Below are positions 23,621 through 36,026 of a stretch of DNA of 64,000 nucleotides, piece by piece; within the stretch, counting starts at the first letter, position 1; each line of letters opens with the position of its first letter. The notes under the pieces were generated by a model, which was not told where the DNA came from, ran no database searches, and saw only the letters and a list, made by a program, of their open reading frames with translations. Position numbers and translations under genes: made by a program. Source of the stretch: Aphelenchoides besseyi (Eukaryota > Nematoda > Chromadorea > Rhabditida > Aphelenchoididae). The stretch covers positions 9,548,001-9,612,000 of the forward strand of contig JAMPIQ010000001.1 of the NCBI GenBank assembly GCA_024699855.1, given 5' to 3'.

Positions 23621-24121
23621 TCAACTGAAACGAGAACTAAAGTTATTGAAAACAAGAGAACACACGTCTTGGACGATTCGATTTACAGTTTGTGTAATCG
23701 GACGAACGGTACTGGTCGTGATCGTAGTGAACGTTTTGCTTCCTCGACAACAGGAACAACAAGAACTGGAGTTGGCGTGAATGTAAGTTGGCTGCTGAGT
23801 GTACGTGGTTGCTGGGACAATAGAAATTCGATTCGATCTTGACAGATCAACAGGCGCCATTTGTGTATACGAGGAAATTGATGGAACGGTTTGATTGATC
23901 GTTGGCAGTTGCGGATACAAACCGCTGCCCATTGGTCGTGTCTCAGTCACTGGAGCCGATTGAGTTTGATCCGTTGATGTATTCACGGCAACTAACATTT
24001 CTATTGGATAAGCAGACGGTTGAATTGCTGAATTGTTTGTGACAGTTGTTGCTCGAGAATAAGCGCTGTCCGGAGTCGCGGCGAACTGTTCAATTGAACC
24101 GGGTGTTGAAGCGACAGACAT
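23621..24121 (-). CDS. Ser/Thr-rich hypothetical protein
   Basis: A single 166-residue frame from the ATG at 24121. It is preceded by a TTCTTTAG acceptor-like site at 24141 with no partner donor, and a minus-strand AATAAA near 23486 follows the stop. The protein is rich in Ser, Thr, Pro and Gln with a short Cys cluster (SSCCSCC) two-thirds along; no transmembrane segment or known domain was seen. It lies 0.4 kb downstream of the PI4K gene on the same strand and could be a third operon member. Confidence 0.5.
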   Translation of the reverse strand: MSVASTPGSIEQFAATPDSAYSRATTVTNNSAIQPSAYPIEMLVAVNTSTDQTQSAPVTETRPMGSGLYPQLPTINQTVPSISSYTQMAPVDLSRSNRISIVPATTYTQQPTYIHANSSSCCSCCRGSKTFTTITTSTVRPITQTVNRIVQDVCSLVFNNFSSRFS

Positions 24122-24538
24122 TTCGGTTGAATTCACGCTCCTAAAGAATTAACAGTATAAAAGAATGACGTGATCGGGTACGCGCATTCATTGAAAGTAT
24201 TGTTAGAAACATAAAACGACTAAGCAATTTAAAAGCCCTCATCTTGTGTTCTTATGATAACCCAAACATTTTCGCCAACGAGTGCGATTAATGTGACATG
24301 TGAACAAATGAATCATCGACGTTAAGCGCACTCAATCGTTCATATGAAGGTGTTCAGCCAAAAGTTTGCTTTCAAGCCGCTAACTTCAATGTTTGCGTCT
24401 CGCCAATTCCGAACGTTCTGATAACAAACGAAGTAATGGGTCCAAGTGATGTGTACTCTAACAGTATCTCTATTATTAACCTTCAATGAGTCAGCTACTC
24501 AAACAAAAAGAATCGTAAATCAGTTGACAAACTTCATT

Positions 24539-26160
<1,622 letters not shown>

Positions 26161-26266
26161 TTGAGCCACTAATTTGTCGGTTGTGAAGAAACAAAAGTGG
26201 AATGCACTTAGTTTTCTTATCCTTTGAATTTGCATAATAAAGTAAAAAGATAAACACATTGGAATG

Positions 26267-26272
26267 TTTATT
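26267..26272 (-). terminator. Poly(A) signal AATAAA (minus strand)
   Basis: Follows the NTF2-like gene by about 100 nt and precedes the PI4K acceptor by 97 nt, typical nematode operon spacing. Confidence 0.65.
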
Positions 26273-26374
26273 TGTCATCAACTACAATTACAAGAAAAAT
26301 CGTAAGTTCAAAAACTAATGCGTTTTAATTGGATTACTTGGTTAAACGGCATTCAGCCTAATGCGGTTCGATTA

Positions 26375-26985
26375 CTAAGAAGCGGCTTTGATGACGTTGA
26401 AACAGTCGTTGTGAATGAACCAACAGCCATCAATCTTCTTCCAAACTTGCAAATAGGCTCCCGATTCGGTGCCTCTGCTGCCGTCCAAGTGATAGGATCC
26501 TCGTTCGAAAGCCCAATCGCCGCTTCCATTCACCTCTTCAGTGATGATCTGAAAATCAAACTAATTAACAGACCGGGTAGCCTGACTCACTTGAGCGGAA
26601 GCAACTCCATCAGTCATGTCCTGTTTGAAATACTCTTCGATACCTTTTCGGCCTTTCACCGGACTATGACCGTTCGGCATGAAGTAGCCTTCCGGATCGT
26701 AGATTTTCGCAGCTCCCGACGCGTTTCCAGCGTTGAATTCCCGCATGAATTCTTCTTGGCGGCTTTTGATTTCTTGGAAAAGAGCTGAAAATCGAAATGT
26801 GAGAAACAGAAGTTGCATTTGAGTTTATTTTTGGCCAAAAACACACCCATGTTCATGTTTTCGAGGAGTGCCGAGTGCAAAGGAATGTGCCGGAATATGT
26901 TCCGATCATTGTCGATCACTCGACAGTTTGGAGCTGAAGCGGATTTCGTTGGCGTCGCCGTAGAGTTGTTGTTCGCCGTCGACAT
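26375..26985 (-). CDS. NTF2-like/SnoaL-type small protein (DUF4440-like)
   Basis: Three exons (26985-26847, 26784-26591, 26548-26375) give 168 residues. The last two exons read as an NTF2-like cone fold: REEFMREFNAGN-type helix (actual EEFMREFNAGN), IYDPEGYFMPNGHSPVKGR, GIEEYFK, then strands ending in YLQVWKKIDGCWFIHNDCFN. Such domains occur in isomerases and in the CaMKII association domain; the substrate is unknown. The first exon is Asn/Thr/Ser-rich and lacks a clear signal peptide. It is probably the first gene of an operon with PI4K. Confidence 0.8.
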
Positions 26986-27674
26986 TTTACGTTCCGCTTC
27001 AGATTCCGCGGCGTTTTCGGCCGATGGCAAGAAATTAACGGGGCGTAGGAGTACAATTGTGACTGTTGAACGAATACAAGATAAGAAAAATAAGATCTAC
27101 GATAACAACCGTCTAATCGCAAATTTGCAACTTAGAATGCGGAAGTCAACGTTTTCCAAGTATTTAAATGGCCAGTGGGAGGTGCAAAGTGATTACTCGG
27201 TACGAAATTATAGTGATGATAACCCACTCAACATCGGCACTGGAGTGCTTCTGACGGACGAGTGGGCAAAAGTGTCAACGGCACGAGAGTTTGTAAGAGA
27301 ATTCTGTTGAATGACGTCCGAAAGATGTCCGAATCAGTTTGTGTATTGCGAACGAACTTCAACTTTCGTTTGCAGACGTTTAGTCGTGAGTTTGTGTAAA
27401 GACACGCGCTCAACTGTTTACTCTCGTTTCATCACATGAAAACAAATGTTCTGAACCCATTTGTTTTGACAACTCAGTCAACATCACAACCACAGATTTG
27501 ATAATCCGAAGTATCCTTCCACTATTCTGCTAAACTTACCCATTATATCGATCCACAAACAGCAATACCACAAGCAAATTTCAGGTTGAAGACTGAAGCT
27601 TAGAGCCAAGTACTCTTGGTATTTATACCCACGAAGTTACTCTTCTGCATTTTCTTTTGAGTGGTTTCCGGCAC

Positions 27675-27950
27675 ATGTTAAGTGAGACGTTTTCTTGGTT
27701 CGAACAATCGTCTCAACTCACGAGTCCAATTATCCGCAAGGAAAATCGAGAATTCCGGTGTTTGAGAGAAAGGCCGAGAATAATCGAACAACGAAAGCTT
27801 TTAGCTCGAGAGTTTGACGCAAAAAAAAACAAATTTCTTGAGGAAGACGGACGTGCTGAATCGGAAATTGCAGTGGAAAACCACCGAGTGCATTGGAATT
27901 CCCTATTTTCAACCTTTTCACAAGTAAAAAAGAAGCTACGGTATTGATTC
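27675..27950 (+). CDS. Possible small charged coiled-coil protein
   Basis: Uninterrupted 90-codon frame from an ATG, rich in Glu, Lys and Arg, with a helical centre (EQRKLLAREFDAKKNKFLEE). It has no splice sites, no poly(A) signal of its own and no family resemblance; it ends within 70 bp of the CDC50 3' end on the other strand. Could be chance. Confidence 0.25.
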
Positions 27951-28014
27951 ATTTATTCTTTATCCTCATAAAAGTGGCAAGCTGAACTAAAAGTGAGTCG
28001 ATCGTGGCGTTGCT

Positions 28015-29452
28015 TCAATTCACTCTGATATCTGCCATCTCCGAAAGTGAATGACCAAACTGAAAGAAGGGTATTAACCGACGTTATTGCGAGAAACGTA
28101 CTTTAAAGTGAATGAAAGTGAAGGCAAAGGCAAGAACCATACAAATTGAGCCGGTGACAATGAACGCAATGCCGAGAAAACGATTCCGTCCACCAACCCA
28201 TGAGGTTGTGCTGATAACGAAATACTTCTTCCCATTAAACATGTCAACCGGATAAACTGAAAACTTGTTTAAAAGAAACGGAACACAATAGACTCACAGT
28301 TATCGATTTCTAACGTGTAGTTTCCGGCCGGTAGTCCATCGACAAACCGTTCATCGGCATTCCGATTGAGTAGACGGTAAAGTTTACGGAAAGTCGGCAG
28401 AGCGGCTGTGCGCATCCAAACGATGAAGTCGACATTCTGGAAGCCGTTGTTGGCAGCATCGTTTTTATCCAAATTGCACGGTTCTTTCTTCCAATTTGGC
28501 GGCTTCACCGTGTTCTAAAATGCAATGATTGGTCGATAGATGGAGTTAAACGTACACGAAAAGCGTCGCAAAGATCTTCACCCGATTTCCCCGGATTTTT
28601 GAACTTGGTATCACGATCAACCTCCCATAACACTCCTTCGTATGTTAATGGCACAACGATTTGAGTGTCACTGCCATAATCTTTGTAGATAACAAATGAA
28701 TCTGAAAAAAATAAACCCGAAAATTTGTGACTGCAAACCGTTGAACATCGAGTTAGCAATCGCACCACATGGAGCAATCGGTAGTCGCGTTCCGTTCGCA
28801 AATGTCACATAGTCGTAAGGTGCGCAGTCACTTCCAACATTCTAAAAAAGGCAACATAGTAACGAGGAGAACTATATGGACTTGCCTGGACATTTCCCAG
28901 AAGCTGTTTGTCGCTCCGACTTTTTACGTATCGCCGATGATTTTGAAAGTAGTTCTCCAGTTGGTAGTAAAAGTACACATTACCCTAAGAATCAAATTGT
29001 AAGTAGAATTTTGAGAAAGCGAATACCGTAAATGGCTCACTAAAATACATTGGAAGATAACATTTCTGGCCAAGGTTCTTTTGGCACGTTAATCCGTAGT
29101 CGATTTCCCATTCTTTTACTGAAAACACCCTCTACGATGAAAGGCAAATCGAAAGCGATTACCTGATTCAGAGGCGACTAGTAGAACGATGCCAATTGGT
29201 ATAAAAATAAGTCCGGTTACGAAAATGGCGGGAATTGCTGTACAAGCGGTGAGGATCGGTTGCCATGCCGAGAGTTTCTGTTGTCGCAGTTTGGAAGCTA
29301 AATTCAAAAACTGCACAATAGAAAAATGCAACAAACTTACGGTTCGGCCGATTCTTCAACGTTCGTGATGAGTCTTCGGTTTGCGTGTTGTTGTTTTGGA
29401 CAACACGTGGCAGCGGTTCGTCGGATTCCGCGGCATTTCGACGCGGTGGCAT
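28015..29452 (-). CDS. CDC50/TMEM30 P4-ATPase flippase subunit
   Basis: Nine exons (29452-29341, 29297-29163, 29118-29027, 28984-28886, 28841-28739, 28701-28556, 28514-28298, 28256-28102, 28059-28015) encode 367 residues. Two membrane segments flank a large exoplasmic domain. Landmarks: [55 protein letters not shown], a [16 protein letters not shown] block and [21 protein letters not shown]50 proteins are required for folding, export and activity of phospholipid flippases. Intron 4 starts with GC (GCAAGT at 28885), fixed by the LLGNVQ/NVGSDC junction. Poly(A) signal near 27955. Confidence 0.95.
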
Positions 29453-29459
29453 CACCACA

Positions 29460-30495
29460 TGAAACGGAGATTAGACGATTGAAGATGTCGATCAAATGAT
29501 TGGATTCTTAGCCGTTTGTCGAACGAAGATCTGAAAGTTTATGCATAACACCGTGACTATTCTTTTGATTGTCTACTGATTCACGAACACCACTCCCCGA
29601 AGCGAGTGGATGGTGAATCAGAGTTTGGCGAAAAAGTTCGAACAAAAGTGAAACATGCAAACTGATAAACTTGTTGTCCAACTCCCCACTTTTCGGCGAC
29701 CTCATTTGAGTGGAATTTCAAGCGAAAATGTAAACAAAAAACTCACTTTTTCCAAAAAATCGAATTCGCAGCAAACCGACCGAATCGAAAGTGTGCAAGA
29801 AATCGAAAGAAACCGAATGTCCGAATTGGAATCCACCAGTCAACAAGCCGGAGCGTGAGAAAGAAGTGTGGAATCAAAACTGGAGAGTTGACAAAAAGCG
29901 GCGGCTGTTTGTGCGAAACGGAGATTCAGCAACGACGTCGAGAATCAATTCACCTGTCCGGTCGAGTAGATAGTGAGCATACAAGACGCTTGAGTGGCTT
30001 TATCGTTCCTTGTCATTAGCGATCTCTTCTGATTACAAGCAAACAAACTGCCTGATATCTTAATGAGTCTAGACCAAAAGATCTCAAATTAATTGGATTC
30101 CACTTCCGACACTTACCTTAAGCTCAAAAATCGGTTGCCGAAGACGATTGGGGTTCTCGACGGAAAACATTGCCGATTGCGTTATTGCAGACGGCAGAGG
30201 ACCATTTGGTTGTTTTTGTGGTCGTCGGTTCAGAAGACGATGTTGCAATCAGTTGCCCGAGATGGTCTGAACTTTCTCTCCGATAATTACAATTAAAAGT
30301 GGATGGTGAAATTTGGACACAAAATCGAAATTCGATTCGTTTCTTCGCTTTAGGTCATCGAGAAACTTCGAGTGTTTTCGAGTTTGTTTCCGTTCGGTCG
30401 ACATGATAACACCGACTGGTTATAAGACTTGTTCTGCGCTCGTGCGTGTTTGTAATCGTGTCTACAAAAGAGGCTTTCATTTTACCTTCTGATTT
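29460..30495. other. Intergenic between divergent genes
   Basis: About 1 kb between the CDC50 and mtHSP70 genes. It contains a strong hairpin (29576-29621), two short open frames of unclear status, and one GAA-AC-TTC heat-shock-element half pair near 30361-30370 that might serve mtHSP70. Confidence 0.45.
29576..29621. other. Interrupted hairpin
   Basis: CTGATTCAC at 29576-29584 is perfectly complementary to GTGAATCAG at 29613-29621, and inside it CCACTC pairs with GAGTGG around an 8-nt loop. Could be a small structured RNA or a relic of an inverted-repeat element. Confidence 0.5.
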
Positions 30496-30512
30496 TCAGT
30501 TTCTTCACAAAA

Positions 30513-32841
30513 ATGTTGCGAGTTTTCAATTCGACAATAAAAGTCGCTCTTCGTTCTCCGGTAGCCGCTCAAACGGCACGTTTTGGAGTCGCAAAACGAT
30601 TCAAGTATGTTTGGGAATAAGACGACTGTAACCGTAGAAAACAATGTTTAGATCTGATGCAGTTCATGGCGCGGTTATTGGTGTTGATTTGGGTACAACC
30701 AACTCATGCGTGGCCGTGATGGAAGGAAAACAAGCAAAAGTAAGTGGAAAGATTTTTGAATACACGTTTACTTTTTTGTTTAGGTTATTGAGAATGCCGA
30801 AGGTGTTCGAACTACTCCATCAGTGGTGGCTTTTACGAAAGACGGCGAACGTTTGGTCGGTGCTCCGGCTCGCCGACAGGCGGTGACAAACAGCGAAAAT
30901 ACGTTGTACGCAACAAAACGTCTGATTGGTCGTCGATACGATGATCCCGAAGTTCAGAAGGACTTGAAAATGGTTCCATTTAAGATCGTAAAAGCGAAGA
31001 ACGGTGATGCATGGGTTGAAGCTCAGGGAAAACAGTATTCACCATCGCAAGTCGGTGCTTTTGTTTTGACGAAAATGAAGGAAACCGCTGAAAGTTATTT
31101 GGGTACCAAAGTTAACAACGCGGTTGTCACTGTTCCCGCTTATTTCAACGATTCTCAACGTCAAGTGAGTTCTTGAAATCTTTTATTACATTTACAGGAT
31201 ATTTTCAGGCAACCAAAGACGCAGGAGAAATTGCCGGTTTGAAGGTTCTTCGAGTTGTCAACGAACCGACCGCCGCAGCAATGGCCTACGGATTGGAGAA
31301 ATCGGGTGATCGAATGTAAAAGCGAACGGTTTGAACTAATTAATCAGTTAACTTTTCAGTATCGCAGTTTACGATTTGGGCGGTGGAACGTTCGATATTT
31401 CGGTTTTGGAAATTCAAAAAGGAGTATTTGAAGTGAAATCTACAAACGGCGACACATTCCTTGGTGGTGAAGATTTTGACAACGTTTTGGTCAATCACTT
31501 GGTCACCGAATTCAAACGAGAACAAGGAGTCGATTTGCAAAAAGATCCGATGGCTATGCAACGAGTTCGTGAAGCCGCTGAGAAAGCGAAATGCGAATTG
31601 AGTTCTACGACACAAACGGACATCAATCTTCCGTACGTTACAATGGACGCATCCGGACCCAAACATTTGAACATAAAATTGACTCGTGCCAAATTCGAAC
31701 AGTTGACCGGCGATCTCATCAAGCGTACCATGGATCCATGTCGTAAAGCTATGCACGATGCAGAAGTTAAACCGTCAGATATCAGCGAAGTTTTGTTGGT
31801 CGGTGGAATGACTCGTATGCCAAAAGTCCAACAAACCGTCCAAGAACTCTTTGGAAAACAACCAAGCAAAGCAGTGAATCCCGATGAAGCCGTAGCAATG
31901 GGAGCAGCAATTCAGGGCGCTGTTTTGACTGGTGATGTCAAAGATTTGTTGTTGTTGGACGTCACTCCTTTGTCGCTGGGTATTGAAACGCTGGGCGGTG
32001 TATTCACTCGTTTAATTTCCCGCAACACAACGATTCCAACAAAGAAGAGTCAAGCGAGTTCTTTATTCTATTTGCTGTTAATCACCTTTCTCTTCAGGTC
32101 TTCTCGACGGCAGCAGATGGCCAAAGTCAGGTGGAGATCAAGGTGCATCAAGGCGAACGTGATATGGCCGCTGATAACAAACTTCTCGGTCAATTTTCGT
32201 TGGTCGGTATTCCACCAGCTCCTCGTGGAGTTCCGCAAATTGAGGTAATGACGACTAAGCGAATATTCATTCTTTAATTTATTGTTTTTAGGTCACTTTT
32301 GACATTGATGCCAACGGAATTGTTAATGTTTCGGCACGTGATCGCGGTACTGGAAAAGAACAACAGATCGTTATCCAATCGTCTGGTGGTTTGTCAAAAG
32401 ACCAAATCGAAAAAATGATTCGGGATGCCGAACAATTTGCTACCCAAGACAAAGAGAAGAAGGAACTTATTGAAGCTATCAACCAAGCCGAATCCGTCAT
32501 TCACGACACTCAATCGAAACTGTCCGAATATGCCGATCAAGTCAATGCTGACGAGGTTTGCTGACAAGGACATTTCGATTCGAACTCTTGTATTTTAGGC
32601 TAAAGCAGTAAATGAGAAGATCGATGAGTTGAAGAAGAAATTGGAGAAGCGCGACGAATTGAAAGCCGAAGAAGTTCGCGAAGCTGTTGGATCTGTTCAA
32701 CAACTGTCGTTGAAATTGTTCGAAGCCGCGTACAAGAAGATGGCCGCGCAGAACCAACAATCTTCGGGCTCCTCATCGTCGGATTCGAAGGATCAACAAC
32801 AACAAGAAGGCGGCCAATCGACTTCAGAACAATCGAAGTAA
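30513..32841 (+). CDS. Mitochondrial HSP70 (mortalin/HSP-6)
   Basis: Eight exons (30513-30604, 30652-30739, 30784-31164, 31209-31315, 31360-32053, 32098-32244, 32292-32555, 32599-32841) encode 671 residues. The first 30 residues are basic and lack acids ([10 protein letters not shown] start), a mitochondrial presequence. Then come [16 protein letters not shown], the mitochondrial-type [49 protein letters not shown] and the substrate-binding domain. The C-terminus is Gln/Ser-rich and lacks EEVD, as expected for the matrix form. It drives protein import and folding with Tim44 and GrpE. Intron 5 has a GC donor (GCGAGT at 32054), fixed by the [13 protein letters not shown] junction. TTTTCAG lies 14 nt before the ATG. 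Confidence 0.97.
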
Positions 32842-32849
32842 TGGAAAAC

Positions 32850-33440
32850 GTTCTCAGAGTCTCCTTCTCGTTGTTATTGTTGAAATTTGTTAGGTTTTCG
32901 TTTTTTTTTGTTTTCTCAAATCGTCTGTTTTCCCTGTTCATTCGGTCGAAAGTGAGTTGTTTCGATTTGAGCTGATGCTTAGGATTATGATATTTTAGAT
33001 CTCCGTCTCTTAATATTTTCTGTTTCCCTTAGATAGTCAATTCACTGTTAACTGTTGAATTTGGAGAATTGTCGATTAAACAAACTATTTTCATTTATTC
33101 GTTGGTGATCAAAAAACCTCGTGTTCGAGTGTGTAGGTGTGCAGCTGAAAGTTGAGAATCAGAAAACGTTGTCTAGTGTTAGTGGTCTTCTAATGAGTAG
33201 AAATGTTTATTAGTTCCCGTATGTGTAATCAATGCATTCAAAGAAAATAACTTAGTTGATAGAAAAAATGAGATTAAAATTGGAAATCTTAAAGATCCTA
33301 AAGATTACAAAAAGAAATGAAAGTCGGCGGTTAAGAAGCTTAAACAACAACTAAGAAAAAAACTGCAGTTAAATCAAACGGCGATGTAGAGGTTCAAATC
33401 GTTAAATTTTTTTTGTGCCGTTTAATTAAACATTTTTTGT
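32850..33440. other. Convergent 3' region, no gene
   Basis: Between mtHSP70 and the tetraspan gene. Contains a minus-strand AATAAA near 33206 but no coding signal. Confidence 0.5.
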
Positions 33441-33444
33441 TTAA

Positions 33445-34061
33445 TTAAGGACTTTGGATCTCGCGGACATCGCCGTTTGCTGTTTGAGTTTCATCGTTAC
33501 GGAAAAGCAGCGGATGCATTACGTTTTGAGCGTATCGACGAGTGTACAAGGCAGACATCATTGTCCATATGAAATCGAAGATCAATCTACGATAAAAATC
33601 AAGAAACCTACTTGAAAGTCATCCACAACCAAACGGACGTCAACCAGAGATTCACTCCTTTTGCAGCAATTGGTGTTCTTCGTATTCCGGCAATTGTTAA
33701 ACAGACGATCATACTGGCAAAAGCGAGAACACAGAGGACTGTATCTGAAGGGTGAAGGGTGGAGGGTGAACGACACGAATAGAAATAGAGAAACTTACTC
33801 ACTACAATGATGACTCGAATTCTTGTTGACGACCAATCGATTATCCACGATTTGTGAAAAGCGATATGCGTATAGAGAAGATAAGAAGCACAAATGGAAC
33901 TGAAGAAGGCCATGATAGCGGCTGAATAGTTCTAAACAATCGGTTTTGAAGCGAAAAGACCCACTTACATGATACTGCATCCAAAACATCGATCCGGCAA
34001 CGGGACCTGCAGTTATGCCGAGAATTGCCCAGATTATCTTCACGCGCATTGCACACTTCAT
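33445..34061 (-). CDS. Predicted four-pass membrane protein
   Basis: Exons 34061-33969, 33931-33799, 33744-33612 and 33586-33445 give 166 residues. Hydrophobic segments: IIWAILGITAGPVAGSMF, FFSSICASYLLYT, VLCVLAFASMIVCLTIAGI and NLWLTSVWLWMTF. Topology and spacing recall Frag1/DRAM/Sfk1 or TMEM150-type proteins, but no diagnostic motif was recognised. The last intron would be only 25 nt (33611-33587); if it is not spliced the protein stops at a TAG at 33608 after MTFK. A TTTCAG acceptor-like site precedes the ATG. Confidence 0.6.
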
Positions 34062-34119
34062 TTTGTTGCTTCTTTTGATAACAAAGAAGCAAAACTGAAA
34101 TCCCAATGTTTACAAAATA

Positions 34120-34975
34120 TCTGGCAAATGAACTCGTGCGAAGAGAACAACATCACGACCAAGTTCTTGCGTGTTTCTATTGTAAATAAAAATCTGATTA
34201 CATTGGGCGTGAACATAATCCCCAGACAATGCACCAGATTTGAATGTTAAGTGTCTATGATTCAGAAAACCGAACGATCTGTTGAATGTTGCAAGCAAAA
34301 GCATCGAACAAAAGCGTGTTATTTAAACCTTTCAAATGTCATCTCACGGTGCAAAAAACGACTCTCCATCACATAACATTAAAATCTAAAGAAAACTCGA
34401 AGCTAATCGACGTTGTTTTCGCGCACGTGATCATCTACAAGGCGATTGATTTTGAATTCGGAGATTAAATTAATAGTCCAAACATGAAAAGAAGATGGAA
34501 ACTAACTAAACAACAATTTGGTTTCACTCAATTCATCTCAGCACTTAAACTTCAAACTACTGTTCCAGTGACCAACTAATAAGAGCACTCAAAATGGGCG
34601 GAGAACGAAGACGGAAATAAAATTTGCGTCATATTACTTGTGATATGACGCTCCCGATTCTCACGTACAATCGAAACCTATTGGTTTTCGAGCAAAAGTT
34701 GAAATCTTTGCGATAAGAAGGCAGTACAGACGGTGATTGCACTTCGTTGTGTTCTTCGTATCATTCGAATCATAAAACGTGCACAAACGGGAATATGACG
34801 ATCGGTGAAATAAACTGACTTCTTGTGAACTACAAATTCGGTTTGTGATGCCAATAACTGTTTTCAACTGTACACATTTATATTACAATTAATTAAATTA
34901 AACAAACAACTAGAAACTTTCTGAAACGTTGAGACCGATGGAATGTGTTATGGAGAATCGATGTTCAGTTTGAAT
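34120..34975. other. Intergenic, no supported gene
   Basis: AT-rich, short random frames only. Nothing recognised. Confidence 0.5.
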
Positions 34976-34982
34976 TAGACAA

Positions 34983-35922
34983 TCACTTCTTGTCTGCAGT
35001 TCCCGACTTCCGTCCACGTTTCACCACCACAGATTCCTTGCAATGGTCACAAAACCATTTGCCTTTTGGTGTTGTGGTCAATCCGACACCTGAAATCTCA
35101 GTCATAAGCAAAAGTCAATTTAGTTGAAAGGGTAGAATTAGCTATCGACTTACATTGGAAATGAAACCATTCGGTTGGACCTAAAATTTGAGTGTAAACA
35201 AACAAAAAAGCAAATGAATTACAGTTTTTGCCGTCGCAGCAAATCATCTGACCAAACGATATCTGATGGCAAATGCAATAAGTGGGTTCGTTCGGATCGA
35301 CGGGCATTTCGACGAGTGGAGAGTCGAAATCTAAAGTTTTAAGAATAGCATTGCTTTCGGTTAAAACAAACCCAAACTATCCAACGTGCCGTCGGTATCG
35401 CCATCTTGTTGCCGAGCTTTTCGTTTTCGATTGTGTCCTCCTGCTAGTTTGCCGTTCACTTTCTTTTTGTCGGCTGTAAGCAATTAGTAATTTCGGTCAA
35501 GAACTCGAATTTACTCTGTGGATTGTTTGTAATGTTTTGAGTGAACTTTCCGTAGGCTTTGTCCAACTCAATAATCTGCCGATCCACTTCCTCGTAACAT
35601 TCACTAGCCAATTGCAGCTTCTCGGTGCTCTTTTCTTCCCATTCAGAAAGCAGCGTCTAAAACACGAATAACAAACGAACAAAAATTGCAAACTTGCCAA
35701 CAAATCTTCGTATTTTCGTTGGGTGTTGGCGCCTTTCGTTGTGATTTTCTTTCCACTTGTCGTTGTATTGTTTTGGGTCAACAGCTCGAAACACAAACGA
35801 ACAAACTGTTGTTGTTTGGATTTACACTCTCGATCCAAATCGCCAATTTCATTGAAACTTGTTTTCACACTTTCGGGCAAACTACTCAGTTTTTTCATGA
35901 ACCGTGCAAGAGGCGCATTCAT
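34983..35922 (-). CDS. ING-family PHD-finger protein
   Basis: Six exons (35922-35698, 35656-35515, 35473-35378, 35330-35223, 35180-35154, 35089-34983) encode 234 residues. The N-terminal helical ING domain ([17 protein letters not shown], then ELDKAYGKF) is followed by a basic nuclear-localisation-like region ([12 protein letters not shown]) and a C-terminal PHD finger: [35 protein letters not shown], with all eight zinc ligands (C4-H-C3). ING PHD fingers read H3K4me3 and recruit acetyltransferase or deacetylase complexes. Overall length and layout fit ING4/5. Intron 1 has a GC donor (GCAAGT at 35697), the only one joining YEDLL to TLLSEWEE in frame. Confidence 0.95.
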
Positions 35923-36026
35923 CTTGTCGGTCGACTCGTATAAGCAGTTTTACAATTAGAATCAATCGGTTACACGACTAGCAAATTAAAAAAGTAAGAC
36001 GCTCAGCGACAACCGAAAGTAACAAA

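Noticed and set aside
30093..30296. LPKTIGVLDGKHCRL stretch resembling a Harbinger (HARBI1) transposase DGKH block
   Set aside because: The match is one short block, the following residues do not continue the DDE pattern in any frame, and no inverted ends were seen.
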